Shown one piece after another: positions 17,701 through 25,411 of a DNA stretch of 64,000 nt; position 1 is the stretch's first letter, and every line of letters begins with the position of its first letter. Under the pieces are notes generated by a model, which saw only the letters and a program-made list of their open reading frames with translations, did not search any database and had not been told where the DNA came from. This stretch comes from OMG group bacterium. Lineage in GTDB: Bacteria > Pseudomonadota > Gammaproteobacteria > Pseudomonadales > Azotimanducaceae. Location: the NCBI GenBank assembly GCA_012267385.1, contig JAAXGW010000042.1, forward strand, positions 1 through 64,000, written 5' to 3'. The position numbers and the translations under genes are program-made.

Positions 17701-18181
17701 GAGCGGTGGAATGCCCAATTTCGAAGATCCACTTCCCATGACCCACGAGGTCAACCTAGAGACGACCGCCCTCTTTCCAGAAGATTACATACCGAACACA
17801 CACACTCGCTTAGTGCTATACAAACGGCTTGCTTCGCTAACCACTCAGTTTGAACTTGATGAATTCAAAGCTGAAATGATCGACCGATTTGGTACACTAC
17901 CCGAATCTGCAGAGGTGTTGTTTCTCACCACCCATTTAAAGATGTTAGCACAACGAAAAGGTGTGAAACGAGTCATTGCCGGCGAACGGGGAGGTAGTAT
18001 TGAGTTCTTCCCAGATGCCGATCTAAATCCACAATCGATTACTTCTATGGTGTTAGCAAATCCACGAAGTCTGAGAGTTTTGCAAGGACACAAGATTTCG
18101 CTATCTGAATTGCCCGAGGATGTTACCGAGCGTGGATACTTCGTCGAACAATGCCTCAACCGCATAAGCCTTTCGAATTAA
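14759..18181 (+). CDS. mfd: Transcription-repair coupling factor Mfd
   Basis: DNA translocase that removes stalled RNA polymerase and recruits the UvrABC excision machinery. It has 1140 residues, the usual length. Domains in order are a UvrB-homology N-terminal region, the RNA-polymerase interaction domain (VVHIDHGVGRYVGME, about 475), the helicase core with Walker A GDVGFGKTEVAMRA (about 622) and the IIDEEHRFG box (about 719), and TATPIPRTL. The C-terminus has the translocation motif and TRCF domain. The start is TTG at 14759, consistent with the frequent TTG starts here. csiV starts 5 bases after its stop, as in Pseudomonas where the two are adjacent. Confidence 0.95.
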   Translation: MRIPPKEQSTIWTHCFGSTGAEALASLIAANPRPYVFVSLSVEQAYEVQAQLSFFTSDVSVRQFPAHETLPYDIFSPSGDIISQRLTTLYDLPSITNGIIVVPIQTLLQRIPPRDYILPRMFLLSEGEELAFESLLEQLVQTGYRKVETVYEHGEFAVRGSLLDFFPMGTFHPIRIDFFDEVVESVRSFDPDTQRSVDQLKDVQVMPAHEYPLDEAAIGRFRQSWNATFPAVERQSPVYQDISDGKAVEGIECYLPLFFDTMHTLFDYLPTSSVLVVADQVIEQAEEFLSDVQRRFETHRMEILRPLLPPNKLFLSTEQLCSFWNKYPRIQLQKDKTKRKHSVSVGGFELPDISLDARRSEPARKARDFIANLSVPVLVTADTKGRLQHVQDVLGRMQIPTSYVSSYDEFLEQHAGTFVTIGQFQEGLWNSEHVILTETQLFGERAETTRQRSRQKAFDPDTIIRNLTELKPGDPVVHIDHGVGRYVGMETLSFRAEITDFVTIEYADKDRLYIPISSLDLISRYTGVEADHAPLHKLGSDAWAKLKHRAAKKIYDVAVELLSIYARRKATQSVSFPNTDTDFEKFCDECEFELTVDQAETTDKILEDLQSPRATDRLVCGDVGFGKTEVAMRAAFHVVQAGFQVIVLVPTTILAQQHYETFTNRFANWPHVIELMSRFRTDHEIKLISERISAGSVDIVIGTHKLLRTKVDFKSLGLLIIDEEHRFGVRDKERIKNFKAEVDTITLTATPIPRTLNLSMGGLRDLSLITTPPANRLAVKTFVVPYNPVVVSDAISRELARGGQVFYLHNKVQTIHNAYEGIKHLVPHARVDIGHGQMKKRELERVMSDFYHRKSNVLVCTTIIESGIDIPNANTIIIDRADKFGLAQLHQLRGRVGRSTRQAYAYLLTPDDDVIFTVDAKQRLDAIVKSDDLGSGFSLSMHDLEIRGAGEILGQQQHGQLESIGFTLYMQMLNHTVDTIKSGGMPNFEDPLPMTHEVNLETTALFPEDYIPNTHTRLVLYKRLASLTTQFELDEFKAEMIDRFGTLPESAEVLFLTTHLKMLAQRKGVKRVIAGERGGSIEFFPDADLNPQSITSMVLANPRSLRVLQGHKISLSELPEDVTERGYFVEQCLNRISLSN

Positions 18182-18186
18182 CAGAT

Positions 18187-19374
18187 ATGGATACCAAGCT
18201 TCTAATAGGATTTTTAATGCTGCTTGGTACGGTCTCGCAATTTAGTGCTGAGACACCTGAAAGTCTTATGAAACAGCGTTGGTACACAATTGAAATGGTT
18301 GTGTTTGAAAAAGTTCCTGCGCCTCCTACACCAGAATTAGTGACAAAAGTAATCGAAAAACGTGTGTTACCCGCGGGCACGATTGCAATGCAGTTTAGCG
18401 ATGAAGAACTAATGCGCATTGGCGAATACTCCAGGATTGTGAATTTTGACGCAGTAGTCGATGAGTGGTTTTTCGACAATCCTTGGCATGTGTCACCAAC
18501 GACCCATGAACAATCTCTGACCGATCAAGACAACGAAATCGAAACTGACGAGAAATACCTAAATGGCTGTTGGATGCATATAGTGAATCTCGAGGAAGAA
18601 GCATCGACCGGTTTCGAGTCTCATGACGATTGGTCAGAACGGCTTACTAATGTCTTCCAAGGAAATCGAACTCGTGATCCAAGATTACCAGACTGGTTGC
18701 CCGACGTTTGGCAGACGTTCGACCGAAACGTGATTGATGCAGTGAAAGCTATCGGGCTCTGCGATGAAGACATAGCTCCTTTATTCGACGAAGAGTATTT
18801 AGACTTCATGAGGCTTGTAACATCCGAAGATTCAGATTCCAACACAAATGAGAAGGAAGACGAAACACTGACACTCAAAAAGGTTCAAGAAGCTTTTGAT
18901 GAATATGAACAAGAACTAAATCGTACAGCATTGACTCCGCAATCCAGTAGACTCAATCTTCAACAAACCGCAAATCGACTGAAAAACAACAACTATCGGA
19001 TCATTGACCACTTTTCCTGGATACAAGAAGGTCGAACGCGGGGGAGCGAATCTAACGTATTAGTTCAATTTGGAGAACACTCTGAAAACGGTTTTCGCGA
19101 AGTGGAAGGCACAATTGCATTCAGCGTTGCTCGGTTCTTACACTTGAAAGTGAATTTATGGAGATTTGTTTCCGTACCACAAAACTATGATCCGAAAGAA
19201 GCAGATTTCGAATCGCCAATATTCTTTTACGAAATTCAGGAGAGTAGACGCTTAGCCTTGGGTGAGGTCCATTATTTCGACCATCCTAAGTTTGGAGTCT
19301 TGGTTCAGATTAGGCGATTACCAATACCTGACGAACTTACAGAACTAGTTGAGCAATTGGACAGCTCGTCCTAA
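18187..19374 (+). CDS. csiV: CsiV-like peptidoglycan-binding protein
   Basis: The predicted product begins at the ATG at 18187 with a signal peptide (MDTKLLIGFLMLLGTVSQFSA). It continues with RWYTIEMVVFEK, the pattern by which CsiV proteins open, and ends with a region like LHLKVNLWRF and a FGVLVQIRRLP segment typical of the family. CsiV is a periplasmic protein that helps penicillin-binding-protein function and cell shape in Vibrio. Long acidic segments occupy the middle (about 200-260). An upstream in-frame codon at 18151 would overlap mfd and precede the signal peptide, so I rejected it. The gene position directly after mfd agrees with Pseudomonas. Its 3' end overlaps mtnP by 30 bases on the other strand. 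Confidence 0.72.
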   Translation: MDTKLLIGFLMLLGTVSQFSAETPESLMKQRWYTIEMVVFEKVPAPPTPELVTKVIEKRVLPAGTIAMQFSDEELMRIGEYSRIVNFDAVVDEWFFDNPWHVSPTTHEQSLTDQDNEIETDEKYLNGCWMHIVNLEEEASTGFESHDDWSERLTNVFQGNRTRDPRLPDWLPDVWQTFDRNVIDAVKAIGLCDEDIAPLFDEEYLDFMRLVTSEDSDSNTNEKEDETLTLKKVQEAFDEYEQELNRTALTPQSSRLNLQQTANRLKNNNYRIIDHFSWIQEGRTRGSESNVLVQFGEHSENGFREVEGTIAFSVARFLHLKVNLWRFVSVPQNYDPKEADFESPIFFYEIQESRRLALGEVHYFDHPKFGVLVQIRRLPIPDELTELVEQLDSSS

Positions 19375-20076
19375 CAGACCGCGCAACTTCTCAATTGAAG
19401 ATGAAGCAACCGTGTGGGCATACTTCAAATCGATTTCACTTGGAGTCAGGCCAGCAGCCGCATTCACAACTAGACAAACCGCAGCATACTCCATTTCGAG
19501 TTCTCGCGCTAATGACGCTTCTGGCATTAGAGTCATACCCACCAATTCACAACCATCCTGCTTCAACCGAGTAACCTCCGCACCAGTCTCTAAGCGCGGC
19601 CCTTGTGTACAGCCATACGTGCCACGATTGAGTACTTCGCTAGTCTCTCGATCTTGTCTCGATTGAATCAAAATCTCTCTAAGTCGCTCAGTAAACGGGT
19701 AAGTAAAGTCGTAATGTTTGATCGGCAAATCTCCGTAGTAGGTGTGATCGCGACCGAAAGTGTAATCAATGATTTGATCAGGGATCACGATGTCCCCTAC
19801 ATTCAGTTGTAAGCTAATTCCACCTACGGTAGCAGTCGCGAGGACCTCATTCACTCCACAGTCTTTTAACGCCCACATATTCGCTCGATAGTTCACCTTG
19901 TGTGCGTATGTGCCACCATCTTTCCCGTGTCGTGCTAATAGAAGAACTCTTGGTCCAAAGATATCCGTTTCTACTAGACTCGAAGAAGTAGTGCCAAGAG
20001 GAGTGTCAATAGATTCTCCGAATTGACCGTCTGCAATGATCGAACGTAGTGAAGTACCAAGAATAATCGCCTGCAT
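19345..20076 (-). CDS. mtnP: Methylthioinosine/methylthioadenosine phosphorylase
   Basis: Member of the purine nucleoside phosphorylase (PNP/MTAP) family, 243 residues. It shows the LLARHGKDGG phosphate-site region, ATATVGGISLQLNVGDIVIPDQIIDYT, TQGPRLETGAEV and GMTLMPEASLARELEMEYAAVCLVVNAAAG. It cleaves a 5'-methylthio-purine nucleoside formed in polyamine or quorum-signal synthesis. In Pseudomonas the equivalent enzyme next to mfd and csiV prefers methylthioinosine; I cannot tell the base preference from sequence. The gene is convergent with csiV and overlaps its last 30 bases. Confidence 0.85.
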   Translation of the reverse strand: MQAIILGTSLRSIIADGQFGESIDTPLGTTSSSLVETDIFGPRVLLLARHGKDGGTYAHKVNYRANMWALKDCGVNEVLATATVGGISLQLNVGDIVIPDQIIDYTFGRDHTYYGDLPIKHYDFTYPFTERLREILIQSRQDRETSEVLNRGTYGCTQGPRLETGAEVTRLKQDGCELVGMTLMPEASLARELEMEYAAVCLVVNAAAGLTPSEIDLKYAHTVASSSIEKLRGLLGRAVQLLN

Positions 20077-20283
20077 AGTTGTTTAATGTAATTTAGCCGA
20101 ATATGGTTGATTTAATGTCGTTTTGGTCATCCAAGAAACACGCGAACACAAGTACTTGTAGTTAGTCTACTTCAGCAAAATTTGGGATCTAGTTCTCCAT
20201 CTATTGCCAGAAATTTGAGCAGCATGTCGCACAGAATCCAACTATATTTTGTGGTTCACTTATGACGCACAAAATGGTTTGTC

Positions 20284-20307
20284 GCTCACTTTTCGCCAAA
20301 AGTGAGC
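20284..20307. terminator. Perfect 10-bp hairpin downstream of the fic gene
   Basis: GCTCACTTTT - CGCC - AAAAGTGAGC forms a perfect 10-bp stem with a 4-base loop. It lies 30 bases past the fic stop (minus strand) and about 207 bases before the mtnP start. It lacks a T-tract on the minus side, so it may act as an mRNA-end stabiliser, a weak bidirectional terminator or a regulatory site. A 6-bp stem (TTTGTG/CACAAA) with an internal TTCACTT occurs just beside it at 20250-20275. Confidence 0.5.
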
Positions 20308-20336
20308 AATAAAAAGCATCTCTTTCAATTTCACGA

Positions 20337-21440
20337 TTAAACATCTACGATGTCAAGAAGATCTGGAAATACAAACACTTCTGGTCGGCGACCGCGACTG
20401 CTTCGAAGCTGTTTTATGATTTTCTGCTCACGGAAAACACCAATCAGCCTTCGCGACGTCGCGGAAGAAACTCCCGACCCGTTCAAGAAATCCGAACTGA
20501 GAAAAATTGGATACTCAAAAATCCAATCAAGAGCACGCAAAGCGTAGAAAGATCTCGTTAGATTGGGTAGATGTTGTTTCAAGGTATCGTAAAGCTCAAG
20601 AATGCTCTCCGCTTGTTTGAAATTTGCCTCCGCTTGGCTCGCAACCGCATTTAAAAAAAATGTGATCCATTGCATCCAGTCGCCGTCTCGAGATACTGAC
20701 GATAAACTCTCGTAGTATTGTTCTCGGTTTGCTTCAAGAAAAGAACTGATGTAAAAACGCGGTTGAAAAATTATTTCCCCTCGCCATAAAAGCAACGGAA
20801 TTATCATTCGACCGATTCGCCCATTCCCGTCTATAAATGGATGGATGGCTTCGAATTCGGCATGTAAAACCGCAAGTTGAACTAATCGATCAGGGACATC
20901 ATCGCGGTGCATGTACTTTTCCCATTCAGACATTGCATTAGGAATAGAAGCTGCAGATGGTGGTATATATCTCGCCTCTTCAATGGTACACCCAGGTCGG
21001 CCGATCCAGTTGGATATTCGTCGATACGAACCCGGATCTTTATCTTGACCTCGAGTTCCTTGTAGTAGAGTGCAATGTGCTTCAAGGATAACTCTTTGCG
21101 ATAAAGGAACGGTCTCTAAACTCTTCTCTGCGTCGTACAACGCTCGACGATAATTTAGAATTTCTTGTACATCTTCTCGACGTGTTGAGGGAGGCGTGTC
21201 GTGCCCTGCGTCAAACTCAAGCACTTCGCCCATTGAGGCCATAATACCTTCTATACGGGACGATAGAACCGCTTCCTGCGTCGCTAATGGAGTGATCAGA
21301 ATGTTCGAATTTGGGATTGCTCGAAGCATACTGTCGTATCGAGCAACGGCTGCGGCTGTTGGACCTAAGAGAGGAATAAGCTTAGTCCAATCGATGTTGT
21401 TTGGTGGAAACTGTCCCGAATGATATGTGACTGGGGGCAT
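20337..21440 (-). CDS. Fic-domain AMPylase with winged-helix C-terminus
   Basis: Fic enzymes usually transfer AMP to a Ser, Thr or Tyr on a target protein. The 367 residues contain the catalytic motif HPFIDGNGRIGR (about 200-211) with all key residues. The inhibitory helix motif SSRIEG ([S/T]xxxE[G/N]) near 60-65 places the protein in the class that inhibits itself from the N-terminus. The C-terminal part (about 290-367) looks like a winged helix (ALRALDWIFEYPIFLSSDFLNGSG). This layout matches Shewanella SoFic-type proteins. No separate antitoxin gene is beside it, consistent with the internal inhibitory helix. It sits in a block that in Pseudomonas has other genes, suggesting an insertion. 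Confidence 0.9.
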   Translation of the reverse strand: MPPVTYHSGQFPPNNIDWTKLIPLLGPTAAAVARYDSMLRAIPNSNILITPLATQEAVLSSRIEGIMASMGEVLEFDAGHDTPPSTRREDVQEILNYRRALYDAEKSLETVPLSQRVILEAHCTLLQGTRGQDKDPGSYRRISNWIGRPGCTIEEARYIPPSAASIPNAMSEWEKYMHRDDVPDRLVQLAVLHAEFEAIHPFIDGNGRIGRMIIPLLLWRGEIIFQPRFYISSFLEANREQYYESLSSVSRDGDWMQWITFFLNAVASQAEANFKQAESILELYDTLKQHLPNLTRSFYALRALDWIFEYPIFLSSDFLNGSGVSSATSRRLIGVFREQKIIKQLRSSRGRRPEVFVFPDLLDIVDV

Positions 21441-21849
21441 TACAACTCACTACCCAATTGAACCACTAATTGATAGTGGCAATGAATCCTATGTCTGGAA
21501 CTATCTGAACACACGCAGAGATTCGAAACACCCCTAGATTCCTGATTGAAAGACTGATACTTTCTAACGTTCTTAACATACGAACGATACAGAAAAATTT
21601 AAGTTTGCTTTATTCGAGTCTATGAAATTACACTTGTTGCTAAGTATGAGATACTACACAATCAAGAATAGGTTCCACACGCTCACAATCCCGTATATCA
21701 GGTAGACCTACATTGTTAGTTAGTGGTCGAAATTCAAACTTCTAAAAGGTCGGTAGACAGAAAGTCATGGTCGAGTCAACCAACTAGTATAAAAGCCAGT
21801 GCGAGATCGAACGATGCTGTTCAAATACAAACAGAAACACTCAAAAGTT
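21441..21849. other. Intergenic region between the TlpA-type gene and fic (409 bp)
   Basis: The flanking genes are both leftward, so this stretch must contain the fic promoter-distal leader of nothing visible on the right and the end of the TlpA-type gene's downstream region. I see no RNA gene, repeat or credible ORF. It is AT-rich (for example the ATACAGAAAAATTTAAGTTTGC stretch around 21590) and could be the footprint of a lost gene. Confidence 0.35.
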
Positions 21850-23289
21850 TCAGTCCAGCAAGTCTTCTAACTTCGCTTCTAGATCACCTCCGCTGAGATT
21901 TTTTGCCACGATGGTACCTGTGTCCACTTCGTAGAGCAACGAATAGGGAATGCCAATTACCTTATAAGTCATAACCGCCTCCGCTTCGGAACCCATACCA
22001 AGATTGATCCACTGAATCTCTTCCTCCTCTGAAGCCAACTTCCAATCCTCTTGGTCGTCATCCAAAGTAAAGGATACGATCTCAAATCCTTTGTCCTTGA
22101 ACTTTCCGTACGCTTCTTTAAGGTAGGGAAGCTCTTGTCGGCACGGACCACACCAAGAAGCCCAAAAGTCCAATAACACCACTTCCGAGTCCTTGTGAGC
22201 ACTGCTCAGTGACATCGATGCTCCGTCAAGATCAACTGCTTCGAAATCCAAGATAGGCGTGCCGACGGCAATCAAATCGCGCTCGTCTATACGAGCCTGA
22301 CGTTCCTGATCTCTCTCAATTATTTTGGCGATCCAGGTGTCGTCGGGCGCGTTTTCTTTGAGATACGCCATCGCTTCGGTATACCAAGTGCCAGTCGTTA
22401 TATTAGTAGTCTGTAGAGTGAGTCGCCGAACCAGTAGGTCAGGATCATTCAAAGCAATTTCTTTTCGTCCCTCAGATTCGAGACTTACTAGCTGTGTAAA
22501 TTGAGCACGGGTGGCCGCCATGGTTTCGAATCGCTCTTGTGCGGAGGAGCTGGGAGAGGAATCGCCTAAAGCTTCTTGGTAAAGTTTTAACGCGTTCAAA
22601 TATTCTTCGCTTTGTTTCCATGAGTTGATGACAGCATCGTTGTAAGTTCCACCAGCAACAACAAATTCTTCATATTTATCCATGGTAAGAGTGAGTTGCC
22701 CTGGTTCCATAACAAACTGTCGCGTTCTCAATGGCATCCTAATGGAATTGTTAACCAGTTCGCTATCGGTCACAGAAAAATTTATGGGTTTAATCTCATC
22801 AACTTTCGTAGTTAGTGAGAACCTTCCTTCTTCGATCGTCGCTTCTGCTAGCACAATGGCACCGTCTGGTATGGAATCCTGTAAAGATATCGTACCTGCT
22901 GACATGGACATCGAGGATGATGAACCCGTTGCAGCACTACTGCTACTCATACTTGCGGGAGACGCTAGGGTACTACCACTACCTCTTGTTGCCGAGGACA
23001 TGCTCGTACTACTACTCGATGCAACCGCACTTTGCGAATCGGAGTTTGAATCAGCCATCACGATAGACATAGCTCCTCCGAGGGGTTCGACTTCAGGTAC
23101 CCACAAAACGAGAGTACCACTCGAATATGCTGCAGACACATCCCCTTGCAACTCCAATACTCCCGTTTGGGACTCTTCGTCGTCTTCGCCACCACTACAC
23201 GCGATAAATGCGACAAAAGTTATCAGTAGCAAACCTATCGTTGCTAGAATTCTCAATAAACTCGTTCCAATTGATCGTTGTCTGTTCAT
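21850..23289 (-). CDS. TlpA/ResA-type thioredoxin lipoprotein with Ser-rich insert
   Basis: From the ATG at 23289 the product has a lipoprotein-like signal ending FIAC (Cys31), then an acidic linker. A Ser/Met/Thr-rich low-complexity stretch of about 50 residues (roughly 80-130) follows. A DUF4369-like N-terminal domain follows, then a helical segment with SWKQSEEYLNALKLYQEAL. The C-terminal thioredoxin fold carries the redox motif DFWASWCGPCRQELP (about 383-397). The protein probably acts on disulphides in the periplasm while lipid-anchored. The layout is more familiar from Bacteroidota TlpA proteins than from gammaproteobacteria. A paralogue lies at 52044-53762. An earlier in-frame start at 23322 would place 11 residues before the signal peptide and is unlikely. 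Confidence 0.78.
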   Translation of the reverse strand: MNRQRSIGTSLLRILATIGLLLITFVAFIACSGGEDDEESQTGVLELQGDVSAAYSSGTLVLWVPEVEPLGGAMSIVMADSNSDSQSAVASSSSTSMSSATRGSGSTLASPASMSSSSAATGSSSSMSMSAGTISLQDSIPDGAIVLAEATIEEGRFSLTTKVDEIKPINFSVTDSELVNNSIRMPLRTRQFVMEPGQLTLTMDKYEEFVVAGGTYNDAVINSWKQSEEYLNALKLYQEALGDSSPSSSAQERFETMAATRAQFTQLVSLESEGRKEIALNDPDLLVRRLTLQTTNITTGTWYTEAMAYLKENAPDDTWIAKIIERDQERQARIDERDLIAVGTPILDFEAVDLDGASMSLSSAHKDSEVVLLDFWASWCGPCRQELPYLKEAYGKFKDKGFEIVSFTLDDDQEDWKLASEEEEIQWINLGMGSEAEAVMTYKVIGIPYSLLYEVDTGTIVAKNLSGGDLEAKLEDLLD

Positions 23290-23537
23290 GATATATACCT
23301 CTGTGATCTGGTCTCCAGTCACTTTTTGTGCCTCAGGCTAAAGTTTGAATTCAAAATTTTAGCGGTCTCACGCACATCAAAGGCAAAACTACTTTGCTTG
23401 TAGTGGAGAGGTTCAAAAAACTGAAACTTAAACACGATAGGACTAACATTTCATCCCTCGAGAAGATCCATTTCGATTCGACGTAAGGTATTCAGATCAC
23501 TTCGACCGTTCTACCCTTGATCGTTTCAGTTTGAAGT

Positions 23538-24071
23538 CTAAGTCGCGTAAGTCGAAGGAATGGTGTAAATCGCAGGCAAGTCGCGATATTTCCCCTCTAG
23601 ATCCATTCCTCTTCCGATCAGAAACTTGTCAGGCGCATAGAGTCCTACATAGTCAGCTTCGATTTTGGGTGGTTGGGACAATTGTTTCTGTACCAAAACT
23701 GCAGTATAGACCGTTTCGGTTAAAGTACTGATTTCGTCTCTTAGGAACTTCAACGTAATCCCGTAATCGAGTACGTCGTCCATCAACAATACCGAGCGAC
23801 CTTCAATGTTTTCCGGTAATGGTCCGATCACTTTCGGTTCATCTCCAACTAAAGCTCGATATCGTTGTACTTGCACAAATTCCAGCGTTAAGTTCACTCG
23901 GAGTCGCCGAACAAGATCCCAAGCAAAAGGACTACCACCGCGTAAAACGCAAAGCCCTACGACTTCGGCTCCTGCTAAATCGAGATCTATCTGGATCGCT
24001 AACCGATCTAGCGTTCGTTCAATGGCCGATTCTGAGAACAACAGTACCGCACCATTCGGTGGGACACTCAT
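23538..24071 (-). CDS. hpt: Hypoxanthine-guanine phosphoribosyltransferase
   Basis: Purine salvage enzyme converting hypoxanthine or guanine plus PRPP to IMP or GMP. The 177 residues are typical. The PRPP loop is SVLLMDDVLDYGITL (about 92-106), with Tyr at a position often occupied by Glu or Thr. The LCVLRGGSPFAWDLVRRL segment carries the conserved Arg-Gly. The YVGLYAPDKFLIGRGMD region near the end holds the base-binding residues. Its ATG shares one base with the stop of the upstream mscS gene (TAATG), so the two are translationally coupled. Together with mtnP 3.5 kb away this gives purine salvage capacity. Confidence 0.85.
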   Translation of the reverse strand: MSVPPNGAVLLFSESAIERTLDRLAIQIDLDLAGAEVVGLCVLRGGSPFAWDLVRRLRVNLTLEFVQVQRYRALVGDEPKVIGPLPENIEGRSVLLMDDVLDYGITLKFLRDEISTLTETVYTAVLVQKQLSQPPKIEADYVGLYAPDKFLIGRGMDLEGKYRDLPAIYTIPSTYAT

Positions 24072-25183
24072 TAACTCTCTGGGTTGATTTCGTTTTCTAC
24101 GTGTAGCGTTTGCGTCGGGAACGCGAAGTCGGCCCCGTGTTTATGGACGATGTCTGCGATCAAGAGTAGTATCTCCTCCTTAATCTCATGAAATTCGGTC
24201 CACACCGTGGTCTTCGTGAACGTGTACACGAAGAAATTCACAGAAAAGTCACCATACGATACCAAATTTACCATGAGCGTCCGAGACGTGTCAATGGCAG
24301 GATGGCTCTTTAGCATCTCGCGTACATCATCGATTACTTTTTTAGCAGTCGAAATATCTTCATAACGAATACCAAAAGTCTCGTAGATGCGACGATTACG
24401 CATTCTTTGCGGATTTTCAACTGACAGATTCGCGAATACGGCGTTGGGTATGTAAAGTGGTCTCTGATCAAAGGTTCGTATTCGAGTGATCCTCCAACCT
24501 ATTTCTTCTACAGTACCTTCGATCTCTCGATCAGGTGAACGGATCCAATCACCTACGGCGAAGGGTTTGTCAATGAACAGCATAAGCGCACCAAAAAAGT
24601 TTGCCAACAGATCCTTTGCAGCAAAACCTACTGCTATACCCCCGATCCCACCAAATGCCAAGACGCCCTGAATAGGCAATCCAAACGCTTGCATAATCAT
24701 CAGCGCCGCTGATATGGCTATAGACGCGCGCAATACTTTACTTACGGCACCAGCAGTTGCAGGATCCCAGCGCGACGCTGTTCCGTCCTGCTTTGGTTCC
24801 ACCACGATCTGTTGAAACTCTTTGATAAATCGACTAGCGAACCAAGCCACAAAAGCGACGATGGCCGCTGCACGTACGGTGCCGACGTGCTCAAAAATCG
24901 AATGTGCTGTTACTTGCGTAAACGTGTCGCTGTAAATTCTGTTTCCTGCGAAACTTAATCCGACAACCCAAATAGCCCACCCGAGAGGCTTGTTCGCTGC
25001 CCGAAACAGTGCATCGTCCCACAGCGTTTGAGTCTCGCCTACTTTGTGAGCAACGCGATTTAGAAGTCTCTTTGCAATTTCACGCGTGATAGCTGTACCA
25101 AGAACGATCAGAAATACGTGGAACCCCAGCCAGACCCATCTCATCCAGCTAGTGTCGTTGAGGTTGTTGAAGAACTCTTCCAA
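24071..25183 (-). CDS. MscS-family mechanosensitive channel
   Basis: Inner-membrane channel releasing solutes on osmotic downshock. The 370 residues begin with four to five hydrophobic helices. The pore helix and beta domain carry the MscS signature FGGIGGIAVGFAAKDLLANFFG followed by IDKPFAVGDWIRSPD. The C-terminal alpha/beta domain ends with a FAFPTQTLH segment, typical of the family. It is a mid-size MscS homologue, longer than E. coli MscS (286). It is coupled to hpt (shared base at 24071) and is divergent from lexA with about 228 bases between. Confidence 0.88.
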   Translation of the reverse strand: MEEFFNNLNDTSWMRWVWLGFHVFLIVLGTAITREIAKRLLNRVAHKVGETQTLWDDALFRAANKPLGWAIWVVGLSFAGNRIYSDTFTQVTAHSIFEHVGTVRAAAIVAFVAWFASRFIKEFQQIVVEPKQDGTASRWDPATAGAVSKVLRASIAISAALMIMQAFGLPIQGVLAFGGIGGIAVGFAAKDLLANFFGALMLFIDKPFAVGDWIRSPDREIEGTVEEIGWRITRIRTFDQRPLYIPNAVFANLSVENPQRMRNRRIYETFGIRYEDISTAKKVIDDVREMLKSHPAIDTSRTLMVNLVSYGDFSVNFFVYTFTKTTVWTEFHEIKEEILLLIADIVHKHGADFAFPTQTLHVENEINPES

Positions 25184-25351
25184 TTAGGTCGCCTCGTGAA
25201 GTAGAAAATGTGTAAGCATCAACTCGAAAATTTTAGAACAACTGATGATTGTTAGCTGAACATTTGACCGCTCGAAGCACGTAAAACGGTCGAAAAAAAC
25301 CAATAACAACCAAAATTCGTACAGTCTTGTCAAAAAACTGAACATAAAACC

Positions 25352-25380
25352 TTGCAAATATGTACCATTCTGTATATATT
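25352..25380 (+). promoter_or_regulatory. Sigma-70 promoter of lexA
   Basis: TTGCAA (25352-25357), a 17-base spacer and TATATT (25375-25380) make a good sigma-70 promoter, 31 bases before the lexA ATG. It overlaps the candidate LexA site, which is the expected geometry for autoregulation. Confidence 0.6.
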
Positions 25381-25395
25381 TATACTTTTCTGTAT
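25370..25395 (+). promoter_or_regulatory. Degenerate LexA (SOS) operator
   Basis: CTGTATATAT (25370-25379) equals the left half of the gammaproteobacterial SOS box, but the right half (TTATAC) lacks the CAG. A second CTGTAT half-site lies at 25390-25395, 20 bases away in the same orientation. No complete CTG-N10-CAG was found upstream of lexA. The site covers the -10 element. A LexA-binding role is inferred. Confidence 0.45.
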
Positions 25396-25411
25396 CTGAA
25401 GAGACTTCCAT

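Noticed and set aside
20337..21440. Fic protein as part of a two-gene toxin-antitoxin pair
   Set aside because: No partner gene is adjacent and the inhibitory motif is inside the protein itself.
22682..23341. Long plus-strand open frame across the TlpA-type lipoprotein gene
   Set aside because: It is the antisense of the Ser-rich stretch and has no ribosome site or family features.
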